A stretch of DNA of 64,000 bases, taken from NCBI RefSeq assembly GCF_902459465.1, contig NC_047063.1:496001-560000 (forward strand). The letters run 5' to 3'. The DNA is from Asterias rubens (Eukaryota; Echinodermata; Asteroidea; Forcipulatida; Asteriidae). Each line of letters begins with the position of its first letter. Within the stretch, counting starts at the first letter, position 1. Shown here piece by piece: positions 33,232 through 45,400 of this stretch. A model generated the notes under the pieces. That model made no database searches. It saw nothing but the letters and a program-made list of their open reading frames with translations, and was not told the origin of the DNA. The position numbers and the translations under genes are program-made.

Positions 33232-34190
33232 GCACAAAAGCAGCTCACAAACATTTGGCTGTTTGAAAATCAGTAAGATGAAAAGTTTTAAGGGACTGGA
33301 GAGAGTGTGCTTTTGGGTTGATCAAAAACTTGCAAGAGTTTAATTAAGATAACATGGAAGAAAAGACTTGGGTAAAAAACTAAAAATTGAAAGAGAGTTA
33401 AAAAAAGTGGCCAACCTGATGTTAGAACAGTTAGTCCTAAAAAGAAACGGTAAAGGGGTGGCTTAAAGGCCTCGATAACGAATATGAAAGCATTACAATG
33501 CACGCCAACGATTGGTTGAATAAATGCGTTTTCTATGCGTTGTTATCTTTATTGCTGCAGTGTGACTGGCCCTTTAGAATGAAAGAAAGGCTTACATTAT
33601 ACACTCCAGTTCCTTGTGACTTAATACTTGGACAAGCTGTGCCTGTGCGGATGACCTGGGGCAACTGTAGCAGTAACTGTGCCATCACATGGATAACCTG
33701 CAGTGGTAAGAATGTAGTATTCAGTTTACTTTTCAGCAAAATATGAAACATGCAAATCGATATAGACTGCATGATATTAAGTACCTTACCAATATGGCAC
33801 TCAGTCACTCAGGGGAAAAAGGTCAATAAAGCTGGGTTGCCCTAATGAGACAAACATAAACTTTTGGATTACATGCAGGGTAGTCCGAGTATAAAGTTAG
33901 TTAACTTGTCAATAAAGCGTCCATTTCAAACAAAAAATGCTTGGTCATAACATGATAATAACAGAAAGAGTTGGGGGAGCAGGTATTGCCCCCGTTGGTC
34001 CCCCTCCCTTGATTATACTTTCAATTTTGAAAACAAAATCAATTTTAAAGAAGAATGTAAAGAGATCATTGGATTTTCAATTTTATTAATGGTACAAATT
34101 CAAGTTCACATTGTGTAGATGTATGGGATCAAACTTCAAGACTTGCCCATTGAAGATAATAGTTGCTGTCACATGAATGGCCTAAAGTGG
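33232..34190. repeat. Left arm of a 959-bp inverted repeat
   Basis: From 'gcacaaaagcagctcacaaac' to 'acatgaatggcctaaagtgg', this arm is matched base for base, with few differences, by the reverse complement of 35020-35982. Inside it are no coding frames with recognisable content. Similar 'tttacagtcacatgga.agc' phrases at 34220 and 37240 suggest it derives from the local repeat family. Confidence 0.92.
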
Positions 34191-35019
34191 TTTGAGTGAA
34201 ATGAGTTTCTAAATAGCACAACCTTTACAGTCACATGGACAGCTTGCAAATATTCTTGCATTAGTCTTGTTTTAATAATCTGATTGAACAGAGTAAGATT
34301 GTAGGGCAATCTTATAGTTAAGTAGACCTATACAAGCAAAATATTTCAGTTTCAAATTTGGCCTATTCATCCTGGTAAGGTTCGTCTAAAACAGGGCTAC
34401 CACGTGAAGGTCCCAGGATACCTGCCCCACACGGTTTCCAGATCATCAGGGCCTTTGCACCGCCCGAAGGCGGGTCCGGTCCGCCATCCCAAAAAGAGGG
34501 ACAGTCCCCTACTGTACTAGCGCGGTCCCTAGTTGGAAAGAACTTAGGGACTACTTCCGTTGGTCAACCATTTGTGATTACACCGGCACCATCCTAGCAG
34601 ATGAGGAGCCCGAATGCACCTTTAAGATCAACCACTCAGTGGAGCGAGCCGGAAGTAGGACCCCACATGCCACGTGCACGTGTCCAGGTCCCTTTAGTTT
34701 TATTCCGCAGGCACCACCATTTCGATCCGCACGCACCACTCGTTCCGCAGGCACCACCAAGTTAGCGCACAAAAAAACGCGTATATGCTTGTTTGCTTGC
34801 AAGGGTGTACTTAGGTACAAGATAGTGAGCTACCAAAACAACCCACTACATGTAAAGCATCAAATATCAACACATGTAACCCCGGTTGATACTTCCTGCA
34901 AATACCAAATTTTATGTCAGAATCCTCTTTTCCCTACAACATTCACAAGTGAGTTGAGCAGATTTGAACTGCTATGAATTATTTTTTGACTGCAACAATT
35001 GCTTCGCATTTGCTCCGTT
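34191..35019. other. 829-bp spacer of the inverted repeat with a GC-rich patch
   Basis: The spacer is AT-rich at its edges, but about 34395-34770 is distinctly GC-rich (gcaccgcccgaaggcgggtccggtccgcc, ccacatgccacgtgcacgtg). 'ttccgcaggcaccacca' occurs twice in direct order at 34705 and 34744. A plus-strand frame is open over 34639-34977 but I recognise nothing in it. Its composition is unlike the surroundings, so it may be inserted DNA. Confidence 0.5.
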
Positions 35020-35982
35020 CCACTTTAGGCCATTCATGTGACAGCAACTATTATCTTCAATGGGCAAGTCTTGAAGTTTGATCCCATACATCTACACAAT
35101 GTGAACTTGAATTTGTACCATTAATAAAATTGAAAATCCAATGATCTCTTTACATTCTTCTTTAAAATTGATTTTGTTTTCAAAATTGAAAGTATAATCA
35201 AGGGAGGGGGACCAACGGGGGCAATACCTGCTCCCCCAACTCTTTCTGTTATTATCATGTTATGACCAAGCATTTTTTGTTTGAAATGGACGCTTTATTG
35301 ACAAGTTAACTAACTTTATACTCAGACTACCCTGCATGTAATCCAAAAGTTTATGTTTGTCTCATTAGGGCAACCCAGCTTTATTGACCTTTTTCCCCTG
35401 AGTGACTGAGTGCCATATTGGTAAGGTACTTAATATCATGCAGTCTATATCGATTTGCATGTTTCATATTTTGCTGAAAAGTAAACTCAATACTACATTC
35501 TTACCACTGCAGGTTATCCATGTGACGGCACAGTTACTGCTACAGTTGCTGCAGGTCATCCGCACAGGCACAGCTTGTCCAAGTATTTAGTCACAAGGAA
35601 CTGGAGTGTATAATGTAAGCCTTTCTTTCATTCTAAAGGGCCAGTCACACTGCAGCAATAAAGATAACAACGCATAGAAAACGCATTTATTCAACCAATC
35701 GTTGGCGTGCATTGTAATGCTTTCATATTCGTTATCGAGGCCTTTAAGCTACCCCTTTACCGTTTCTTTTTAGGACTGACTAACTGTTCTAACATCAGGT
35801 TGGCCACTTTTTTTAACTCTCTTTCAATTTTTAGTTTTTTACCCAAGTCTTTTCTTCCATGTTATCTTAATTAAACTCTTGCAAGTTTTTGATCAACCCA
35901 AAAGCACACTCTCTCCTGTCCCTTAAAACTTTTCATCTTACTGATTTTCAAACAGCCAAATGTTTGTGAGCTGCTTTTGTGC
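35020..35982. repeat. Right arm of the inverted repeat
   Basis: Reverse complement of 33232-34190, from 'ccactttaggccattcatgt' to 'gagctgcttttgtgc'. Small differences (for example gcagcaactgta versus ggggcaactgta) show that it is not merely one sequence read twice without change. Confidence 0.92.
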
Positions 35983-37850
35983 AGTATACTCTGTTCGTCA
36001 GGTGACTGCTGGAATCCAACTCTTGCTCATACAGGAGAGTGGTAGCTGAAGATGCGTGTTCTATGATCCTAAATGAATTGACACAACATTTATCAAGCAT
36101 TTCATCAAAAGTCATCTAGCAAGGGCATTGCATGGCTGTAATTAAACAATAACTACAGCCATACAATGTAAACATGAAATGGTATTGAGAGATTGTACAC
36201 GGTTGCTTTGAAAATGACTTGAGCAGTTCAACATGAACTAGGTCTGGTTTATAGAGATGTCACAAAACTGGACAACAGGAGTCTTTACAAAATATCAAAG
36301 GCACCACAACATCAAGAGATCAAAACAACTTTCAGAGTAACAAAAGTCATTCTTTATCCCTGATGCAAATTTACCATCTCTTTTTTGAAGGGCTGGAAAA
36401 CACACAGATAATTTAAAAACATTGCACAATCTTAAGACTACCACATTTAGAAAAATACTTGACAAATGATTTTGACAAAAGACAGCCAAACATCTTAGTT
36501 TTTGAAGAACAAAACAAGCCAGAAGTGAAAGGGTCCATATACATTTAGTTTGAGAAAATTTATTCAGCTCATGAACAGTTAGATATTTGAAAATAAGAAT
36601 AGAATTTTTTTGAAAGACTGAACGTTTTGTGCTTTTGGAAAACTGAATTGTTGATAACAAAAGTATACTTAACAGTACGAAGCACCCAACCTGTGTTCTC
36701 ATGATGGTTAGAGGTAGTTGTCTTGATGGGGACTCTAGACGTCGTGTTCATCACTGCTGTGTTTATTAAACAGTTTCTATTCAATCTCTACCGTCCTGAA
36801 AGCAAGCTGGTCCGCTTGAGTGTTCTGACCCTCCTGAACAAAACTCAATTAAAAGAAGGATTCCAAGAGAGAACAATTTATTACGTTTGAAACAAATGAG
36901 ACTTGAACTATCATTAGATTGGCAGTTTTTGTAAAACACTGGCACAATTTTTTGTAAAATTTCATAATGACACACAATCAGCTTGGGAACAATTTATAAG
37001 TGAAAAATATAATGTTCTTAGTTGCAAGTGTCCGAGGATTGGATTAGGTTGGATTAGGTTAAAAAACAACAGAGAGATATAACCCCAGTGCATGGGACAA
37101 GTTTTGTTTGATGAGAGTTAAGTTCAAATTGAGAAGATATGGAATCAAACTTCAGGACTTACCCATTGAAGATATAATAGTTGTTTGCCATCACAGGATA
37201 AACTACAGTGGTTGGAGAGAAGCATTCAGTTTCTAGATAGCACAACCTTTACAGTCACATGGATAGCCTGCAATGAATTTCTAGACATGTTCCAAGTTGT
37301 TAGGCTTTCATCATCTGTGCAGGCAGTAGCCAATTCTGTCAAAGAAACAACCAAGAATCAATCAACACATACATTACGTTAAAAATCACATTATTAGATT
37401 GATAAGTTTCTGAAAGACAGTCAACAGAACTGTTTAGTACACAAATTTAAAGATAAAAAAAATATACTTAGCAAGTTTTGGGAAAACTCAGTAGATGGTG
37501 TAACACTGTTTTTGTGAGAGTTGGGCTGGCACTGGGATAAACAGTATGTGAGTTAAAGAATAATCATTAGGTTGCCTTTGAGGAATGGGCCAACCTGCTT
37601 GGTGAAAATTAAAGCTCACAACATCAGCTTGTAAACATTTTAAAGCAAACCCATCAATACATTGGCAAGTTGAGAGGAATAGACATCATGAGTTTCAAGA
37701 AATATCAACTAAATACAGCACAAGAACAACTAACAACAATTCAATGTTTCTTTTAGAATAGCAGGTTTGCGAGTAAATTAGCCCAAAATCAACTATAAAA
37801 ACAATTAAAATAAATAAATAAATAAATATATAAATAAATAAATAAATATA

Positions 37851-37909
<59 letters not shown>

Positions 37910-38524
37910 GTAAATAAATAAGTAAATAAATAAATAAAAATAAATTGATTTTGAACTGTGCTTACTCTTTTCACAGATGTCATAACACTGACTTCCTAAG
38001 AATACTTAATATTTTGTTTAATTAGACAACGATGTTTCAAACTAACTCTATGACCGACGACAGAACGACGTGCACTTGCATTGCAGGCAGAAAACTATAC
38101 ATCGCTCAGAATGTTTGCCCTCACACGTGATGCAACCAGTTTCTACAAAGCAACTGTAGAATGTATGCGGTATAAGGTGCCTACACGTGACGTCACAATA
38201 GGCAAATCCTGGCCGTAGAGATGAGGTTGGTACCTAACAAAAACGCGCGTGAACTGCCGTCATTCCACTGGCACTGAGTTCGCTGCATGCATGACGGTCG
38301 TTTTTGACTACATCATGCTGTTTTGACGGTGTTTGCGCGAAAATGTTCTTGATTGACCAAAAATAAAAATAACGAAGAAAAAAAAAACCCAGTAAGTTCT
38401 TCTTCCAACTTTAACTAAGAAGAAACAATCATGATTATGTTTTATAGTGTATCGATAGCATATCAGCAGAATAAAAAAGTGCTGGGATTTTTTGATAGCA
38501 GGTCGACCCATCGCTATTTAATAC
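35983..38524. repeat. Non-coding repeats and an (AAAT)n microsatellite
   Basis: No gene supported. It holds the second copy of the 32.3 kb segment (36555-36835). It also holds a diverged family with 'ttagattggcaagttt.tg...cacaac..gcttggg' phrases, repeated near 36911, 37391, 37560 and again at 42297. A long AAAT/AATA microsatellite occupies about 37807-37945. Confidence 0.6.
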
Positions 38525-38772
38525 CTGGGCCCCATTTCATAGAGCTGCTTAGCACAAAAATTTGCTTAGCATGAAATTTTTACCTTGATAAAAACAGGAT
38601 TATTAACCAAATTTCCAAGTGATTTTCAGGATAAGCAAACAGAAGTTGAATACCTTCAAGCGAGCAATATGCAACAAATGGAAGTTTGGCTGGTAATCCT
38701 GTTTTTATCAGGGAAGAAATTTCATGCTAAGCAAATATTTGTGCTAAGCAGCTCAATCAAATTGGGCCCTGG
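38525..38772. mobile_element. 248-bp inverted-repeat MITE (GGGCCC ends)
   Basis: 'ctgggccccatttcatagag' with 'ctgcttagcacaaaaatttgcttagcatgaaattt' and 'gataaaaacaggatta' at the left is mirrored at the right (taatcctgtttttatc..aaatttcatgctaagcaaatatttgtgctaagcagct...gggccctgg). The stem covers most of the element. A partial copy is at 45717-45790. Confidence 0.85.
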
Positions 38773-38864
38773 CTAGCACAACAGGCACTCTGAACAACTT
38801 GCACTATGAAATTTCAGAAAATACAACATTTGCTTGGGAACAATAGTTAGTGCCTGCCCGATAG

Positions 38865-39185
38865 TCCGATAGTGATAGTCCGAAGGTTCACTAGTCCGAA
38901 GGTTCGATAGTCCGAACGCACAAATTTCCCATAACAGGAGGGTTCATCATTTGTCCGAAAATGAAATAGGGTTCGTAAATCCGAACATTTGATACGATAG
39001 TCCGAAGGTTCATTGATCTAAAGGTTCACTGGTCCGAAGGTTCGGTAGTCCGAAGCGACGATAAGGTCCGAAAGTCCGAATCGACAATCAAACCTTATTG
39101 TCAATTCAGACTATCGGACCTTATTGTCAATTCGGACTATTGAACCTTCGGACAATCGAACCTTTGGACTAATGAATCTTCGAAC
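38865..39185. repeat. TCCGAAGGTTC tandem and inverted repeat
   Basis: Multiple copies of 'tagtccgaaggttc.' in one orientation (38865-39080) are followed by the reverse complement form 'gaaccttcggac.at' (39085-39180), so the block is itself palindromic. The core TAGTCCGA/TCGGACTA is varied at the two linker bases. Confidence 0.8.
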
Positions 39186-39466
39186 AAGGATTAACAAACA
39201 AACATTTGGTTAAAAAGGCAATGGACTTTATTGGTAATTACTCAAAATAATTATTAGCATAAAACCTTACTTTGAAACGTGTAATGGGGAGAGGTTGATA
39301 GAATAAAACGTTGTGAGAAATGGCTCCCTCTGAAGTCGCATTGTTTTCGAGAAAGAAGTTATTTTCCAAGAATTTGATTTTGAGACCTCATAATTAGATT
39401 TTGAGGTCTCGAAATCCGTCATCTGAAAGCACACAACTTCGTGTGAAAAGGGTGTTTTTACTTACA

Positions 39467-40043
39467 TTAAAGTCATCTGGAAGTGGTATTTTGTCAAAAT
39501 AAAGCTTTTGTCACTAAAATATGTGTTTTGATGAGTAGAATATGAATAAACAGTTAACTAAGGTTCTAAAAATTTAGTTTCCATTTTATTAAAAAATTTA
39601 TAAGTAGGCCTTATCCGAGAGGGCGATGTTAGTGACGTCAATCGAGGCGCGATATTTGAAGCACGACGGCTCAAAGTGTTGCTGCACAGCGCTGGAAAAG
39701 ACATCGGACCGGACCACTTTGCAAACTGACCCCATTTTTAGTTGTTTTGCTGCCTCCACCAGCAGCAATACACCTGGTCGACATTGCCGGAAAATGCAAG
39801 AAATAAACCTTTTTTCGAATTGTACAAACTCACGACTTGCACGTACATGTGTTCGATGTTCGATCGAGGCAAAGTCTGCCTTGATTGACATCACAAAAGG
39901 GGTAGGTGGAGTCACCCCTAAACAACTTTATCTATTTTTTAAACTTATAAATCGTTATAAAAAATTACTCAATTTTTTTTTTAATTGTTCATTCACATAT
40001 ACTCTAATGTTTGAAAACATAATCTATTTCCAGGTGACTTTAA
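39467..40043. mobile_element. TTAA element B, inserted in the MITE
   Basis: Ends TTAA-AGTCATCTGGAAGTGG and CCAGGTGACT-TTAA are inverted, and the TTAA is present at both junctions as a duplication. A second, right-truncated copy begins at 42866. Internally it has 'gtaggccttatccgagagggcg' and 'aaaggggtaggtgga'. No transposase. Confidence 0.85.
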
Positions 40044-40105
40044 TATTTCGCAACTTCGACGACCAATTGAGCTCAAATTTTCACAGGTTTGTTATTTTGT
40101 GCATA

Positions 40106-40919
40106 TAGACCATGGGATGGGTATTGAAAAGATGCCTATTTTGGGGGTTTCGTGGTCCCCATCTCCGGACTGCATGAAATTTGACGCACAAGGGTTTTTA
40201 ATGGTACTGAATCCGAATGTGGTTGTTGCTAAGCTCTAAAACTACAGTTCGTGAGCAGACCAATTTTTGGGTCATTTTAGGTCAAAAACAGTATTTTTTG
40301 ATAACGTCTGTTTACACTGGGACTATTTACCAATCGTTCACGGCAATGCAAGAACCTTTTCCAAGTGTTTAATGTGAACGATGTAAATTTTCCCCTTTTC
40401 TGTCCGATTAACATGCAAAGGCCTACAACAAAGCCTATGATTTTTATTGATTGAACATCAAGTACAATGCCATTTGTTTTTTGTTGCTACGACGTGCGTG
40501 TGTTAAATTTTTATTATCACACGCACGGCCGAGTTAGATGTGGGGCGCAGACGCATTATTTTGTTCGCATTCCACTCGCGCTTGTGTGATAACTTATAAT
40601 TTTGTCGAACGAGCCTGTGAATCGGCATCCTTTTATTCAGGGGTTTGAAGAAATACTCTGTATGTTATAATGGTACAGTGTGAGAACGAAACACGATAAT
40701 GCTTCGAATGACGTCACCCACATCGCAGGCTTCCGAGGATTTTTAGATCACTATTTGTCGCCATTACTGTTTCTTTTCGGGATTCAGTGCAGGGTTTTCG
40801 CCAAGCAACAGCAAGTAATGGATTTTCTGTATTTTATTTCATACCTACATACAAAAATTGCGTGGTCCAAAAGTGGGGGCTACGGTTTTGAACAATTCTA
40901 GCAATCATCCCATGGTCTA
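40106..40919. mobile_element. Element C, 814 bp, inserted in the MITE
   Basis: Ends TAGACCATGGGATGG and TCATCCCATGGTCTA are inverted, flanked by ATA on both sides where the MITE reads 'gcatatgttg'. The 3-bp duplication suggests a different transposase class from the TTAA elements (Harbinger-type elements make 3-bp duplications). An internal perfect 10-bp stem, cgtgcgtgtg/cacacgcacg, sits near 40493-40528. No coding frame. Confidence 0.85.
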
Positions 40920-40987
40920 ATATGTTGAGATACACCAAGGGAGAAGACTGGTCTTTGACAATTTCCAATAGTGTCCAGTGTCTTTAA

Positions 40988-41485
40988 AGGCTGGGTACGT
41001 TTTGAAGTACAAACAACACAATGTTCACAGATTTACATCAAACTCACACAGTTTGAATGATGGTAGAAAGTTTCCCTTAAAATATTACTCGCTGAGGCGC
41101 TGTAGTTTTTCATTTCTCTAAAACTACTGCACCTCAGCAAGAACTATTTTAAGATTCACTTTCTAGTATCATTATTTTCAAACGGTGTAAATTTAATGTA
41201 AACATGTAGACATTGTTTTTGTGTTACAATTTTTTTTAAAGGACCGGCAATGTAGTTTTGGAAAAAGTAACAGATGTTAGAACAATAACATTGGCCTCGG
41301 ATAAAGATTCAGAGTCCAACAAAATCAATCAAATGTTGACAAGTAATTCCAAACAGGAACATCATAATGGGAAAATTAAAGATTACATTATCCACTTCTG
41401 GAGAATATAGGGAGCTAAATATCAGTACATTAGCAACATTTTGAGAAGTAGCCATCATGAGTGCTAAGGCATAATTTTGTTTTAT
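40988..41485. other. Non-coding, small hairpin
   Basis: A stem around 'cgctgaggcgctgtagttttt' and 'aaactactgcacctcagc' (41090-41138) is probably a piece of another inverted-repeat element related to 53830-53960 and 235-540. Nothing else recognised. Confidence 0.4.
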
Positions 41486-41813
41486 TATGTTGGCGTAACC
41501 CGACCTACCCGACCGACCTAACCCGACCTACAACCGACCCTGGATATTTTTTATTTGTTCAAGGGAAGAACGTTTATGATTAAATTCTATTAAAGACATA
41601 CAAATAATATTAATGTCATCAAGAGTTTTAAAATAATACTATTTGTTGTGTGTAGCCTTGTTTTCGTTTATTATCATATACACTACTGGCTTAAAAAATA
41701 TTAGAAAACATGTCATTTTTGTTGCTGGGAAGGAAAGGGAAAAAAAATATAAAAAAATAAAAATAAATCCCTACCTACCTACCCTATTTTTGGGGGCCTG
41801 TTACGCCAACATA
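41486..41813. mobile_element. 328-bp inverted-end element with CCCGACCTA repeats
   Basis: TATGTTGGCGTAAC at the left and GTTACGCCAACATA at the right form perfect 14-bp ends. Next to the left end is a tandem 'cccgacctaacccgacctac', and next to the right end 'cctacctacctaccct'. No transposase. Confidence 0.75.
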
Positions 41814-42865
41814 CCATTTTTGTTTATGCCTAATAAAAAACACCAAACAAAGATAGCACAACATCAGTAATATATTGAACATTCAAAAGTTTTAGTTTGG
41901 CAGGTCGGTGAGTGACACAATACAAATCAGCAAAATAAACAACCAAGGAAAAGTTAAAAATTAAAATTATTGCAATCGCTTTGTTTTTGGAAGTTTACTT
42001 TGGTCAATACACAGATGTCACAACACTGGTTTCACAGAACAATTTATCAGTTAATTAAAACCTCTTCAGGTTTGGAAATTCTGGGGGTACTAAACGATTT
42101 GCGCAGCATTAGCCCAGAGACAATTGACAGAGAAAGCACAACATCCATTTTAAGACAATTTCAGATTTGAAAAACATATTAACTCGGCAAGTTTTCATAT
42201 AATGGGCAAAATGTTTTGAAAAAATGTAAAAGATGGTGAACACTGGTTTTTGCGAGTTGGGCCAGCCCTTGAATACAGTTTGATAAATGAAAAAAATATC
42301 ACTAGGTTGGCAAGTTTTTGAGGGACGGCACAACATGCTTGGGGAAAATAAATATTACAACATCTACTTTGACAGTTTGAGAGCTGAAATATCAGTACAC
42401 TGGCAACATTTAAATAAATAGACATCATGAGCCATCAACCAAATACAGCACAATATCGATAATAATTTGAACATTGAGAAGTTTTAGATTATTGGGTTTG
42501 TAAATGACAGAAGAGTTAGCACAAAAATTAGCGCAGTATTGTAGGACCTCCTGTTTTCAAGGTGTCCCTAAAATCGAGGCACATCTTTCACCTCTGTGCG
42601 CGATGTAGACAGTCCCTAGAAAAAATTTGACTTGCCAAGCAAAGAGTCTCCTCAATAGTTGCACTTTTAAATGCAAAAAGTTTGGTATTTTAGGCAATTT
42701 CTACAAGGTACAAAAATATGTCATAATATTGGGCCATATAAAAAAAGTTGCCCACCAAAAAAATTAATTAAACACCATTTCAATTCACAATTCACAATAA
42801 TCAAATCATGTGAGGATGTGACTGAACATTCTGCTGAGCATTCTGGACATAAAAATACAGAGGCT

Positions 42866-43430
42866 TAAAGTCACCTGGAAGTGGTATTTTTTCAAAATTA
42901 AGCTTTTGTCACTAATAATGTGTTTTGATGAGTGGAATCTGAATAAACAAATAACTAGGGTTTCAAAAACTTAGTTCTTATGTTATTTACAAATTTAAGA
43001 GTAGGCCCCAACCCGAGAGGGCGCTGTTCCTGATGTCTATCGAGGTGGACTTTGCCTGCAATGCGTAGAGTAAAAACACTTGCAAAGTACATGCACGGTC
43101 CATGTCGAGAGTTTGCACGAAAAAAAAGAAGAAGATTTTTATTCATTTTTCTGGCAATGCCAACCAGGTGTATTGCTGCTGAATGCAGAAAAACACTTTT
43201 TTGAAACGTACAAACTCACGACTTGGACGTACATGTACTTTGCACATGTGTTTACTATATGCATTGCAGGCAAAGTCTGCCTCGATTTACGTCACAAAAG
43301 GGGTAGGCGGTGTCAGCCCCCCTAACAACTTTATATATTTTTTAAACATATAAATCGTGACAAACAATTACTAAAAAATAATTGTTTTATTGTTCATAAG
43401 CTTATACTCTTATGTTTGAAATTTAAAAAA
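42866..43430. mobile_element. Second copy of element B, right end lost
   Basis: Starts TTAA-AGTCACCTGGAAGTGG and follows the 39467 copy through 'gagggcgctgttcctgatgtctatcgagg' and 'ggtaggcggtgtcagcccc'. The right terminal repeat is not found. Confidence 0.75.
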
Positions 43431-43881
43431 TGGCTTGGTGATTCAATTATCACTGTTTAAAAAAAAAATAAATAAATAAATAAATAAAAATCAGATTTGA
43501 AAGCCAATAATTATTCACACTTTTTATTTAATTCTTTTTATTTTAATTTTTTTAATGTACATGTACTTTGCACATGTGTTTACTATATGCATTGCAGGCA
43601 AAGTCTGCCTCGATTTACGTCACAAAAGGGGTAGGCGGTGTCAGCCCCCCTAACAACTTTATATATTTTTTAGACATATAAATCGTGACAAACAATTACT
43701 AAAAAAAAATTGTTTTATTGTTCATAAGCTTATACTCTTATGTTTGAAATTAAAAAAATGGCTTGGTGATTCAATTATCACTGTTTAAAAAAAAAAATAA
43801 ATAAATAAATAAATAAAAATCAGATTTGAAAGCCAATAATTATTCACACTTTTTATTTAATTCTTTTTATTTTAATTTTTG
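43229..43881. repeat. Two-copy tandem duplication, 328-bp unit
   Basis: 43229-43556 and 43557-43881 are nearly identical, both running from 'gtacatgtactttgcacatg' to 'ttctttttattttaattttt', including the same AAAT tract. The unit spans the element B / repeat boundary, so it postdates that insertion. Confidence 0.9.
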
Positions 43882-44290
43882 TTTTAAAAGGTCATAAAAA
43901 ATATTTTGAATAAAATGAAGTCACTGCAGATGTGTTTCTTCCTGGTATGGATGGGACCAGTTGAATTAGTCATCGAAGATCAGTGTTTGGTGTGAAAATT
44001 TTAATGTCCAACAAGTTTTAATATAATTATGTTTGTATACTTCATACCAAATGAAGATCTTTAGGGCATTGGTTGATACGGCATCATTATTTTTTTGCCA
44101 ATTCACAGAAAAAAGCACAATACCGTGAAAACAGGTAAGAGGAGGATATTAACTATTATGTTTGCATACTTCTTATATTTTATAAACAAATGAAGGTAGT
44201 TAGGGCATCAGTTGATGGCATCGTTATTTTTTTCCAACTAAAAGAAAAAGCCATAATACCTTGAAAACAGGACAGTGGTGGATACAGCAG

Positions 44291-45400
44291 TCAAGAGTTG
44301 GCCCCGGTGTATATTGTGAGGGTGCATGATTGTTGCGAACATTTGGCCTGGAGAACCTGCTTTTGGAAGGTGGCCTTCACGTCTCGAAATGCATCTAGGA
44401 AACATAGAGAACCAACATAGATTTCAATCAAACATTGCTCTGTTCAAAAAGCTCTTCACGATTTGGGATATGAACTTGATCAACTGACAAACATAACTTA
44501 CGGTTGTATGCAGCAACACTGGCACTGAAGATCACACTGCTATCAAACAACACCAGAAAAATAGGTGTCCGAAAAACAACATTGCCTCAAGAAATCACTG
44601 CCACAATACATTGTTTGATAATGAAGTTACAGAGGCACGATGCTTGACAAGAAATACTTGGTAAAACCCCAAACACTCCGCTGAAAATGTAGTCTCACAC
44701 ATGCATTAAATTAAACTAAGTGCTATCGCCGTTCGTTCCCTCGCCAAACTGAAGCTAGCCGCGTTTCTGGCCCAAGGTAGCCGCGTTTCTGGTCCACTTT
44801 CTTTTTACCGTCAATATTCGACGATCCGGACCTTGGATAATTGGAACCCATGCAGTTAAAGGCGATGGATTTTTCACCTCAAATCCGTTCTAATTTTAAC
44901 AATTTTTTTAATAGTATGTAATTAAGAGTAAGTTGTCATTCACAACTATGAAAGAACATATCAGTGAGCAAACATAGAGGTAAAATTTGACTAATTGGTT
45001 GCATAATTAACCAGTAATTAGCCGCCGAGAATGAGACATCATCATCCAGACCATAAACAGTGATAAATAAAACATCTGCAAACTTCTTGCACTCACCCCA
45101 AAATAAATCATAGTAAATGTACCTTTTATGGTGCATAAAAGATGAAAATTTATGTCATACTCTGATCCACCATACCTCTAAGCAGACTTCATTTCGGCGG
45201 AAGCTCAATATGTCGACTAACAACACCTAATCAGCCACTAGAATACACGCCGTGCTGACACACGTCACATTGGAAGTACGCCTGTAGAAAATGGCTGTAC
45301 AGAGAGAGGTACGTGTGCCGGTCGAATGGCCAGGCAGTAGCAGTAGGGTAGGCCTATGATGCAGCATAGGACCCGTCCCTCTGTGCTGACAGTGGTGTAC
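44291..45400. other. Non-coding, nothing recognised
   Basis: No frame or repeat family supported, apart from a short direct repeat 'gtagccgcgtttctgg.cca' near 44757-44795. Confidence 0.35.

Larger units (their letters stand above)
39210..40987. mobile_element. TTAA MITE split by two other elements
   Basis: The outer element starts TTAA-AAGGCAATGGAC and ends 'caatagtgtccagtgtct' + TTAA. Its body is cut at 39467 and 40106 by two different insertions, and the three body pieces together make a normal-length copy. Confidence 0.9.
42540..44290 (-). repeat. Inverted copy of the 51-52 kb repeat, broken by insertions
   Basis: 42540-42869 is the reverse complement of about 51915-52200 (gtccctaaaat..aggcac, ctctgtgcgcgatgtagacagtccctaga, ccaagcaaagagtctcc). 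43432-44290 continues with the reverse of 51170-51850 (gattcaattatcactgttta, cctaattatcttcatttg reversed). The break at 42866 is the insertion of element B into a TTAA that is still empty at about 51917. Confidence 0.75.

Noticed and set aside
34639..34977. 112-codon frame over the GC-rich spacer patch
   Set aside because: GC-rich DNA has few stops by chance, and no domain is recognisable. The patch is reported as a composition anomaly instead.
37789..37983. Minus-strand frame of repeated Tyr-Leu-Phe-Ile
   Set aside because: Translation of the AAAT microsatellite.
39626..40108. 160-codon plus-strand frame
   Set aside because: It crosses the body and right end of element B and runs into MITE sequence, so it is accidental.
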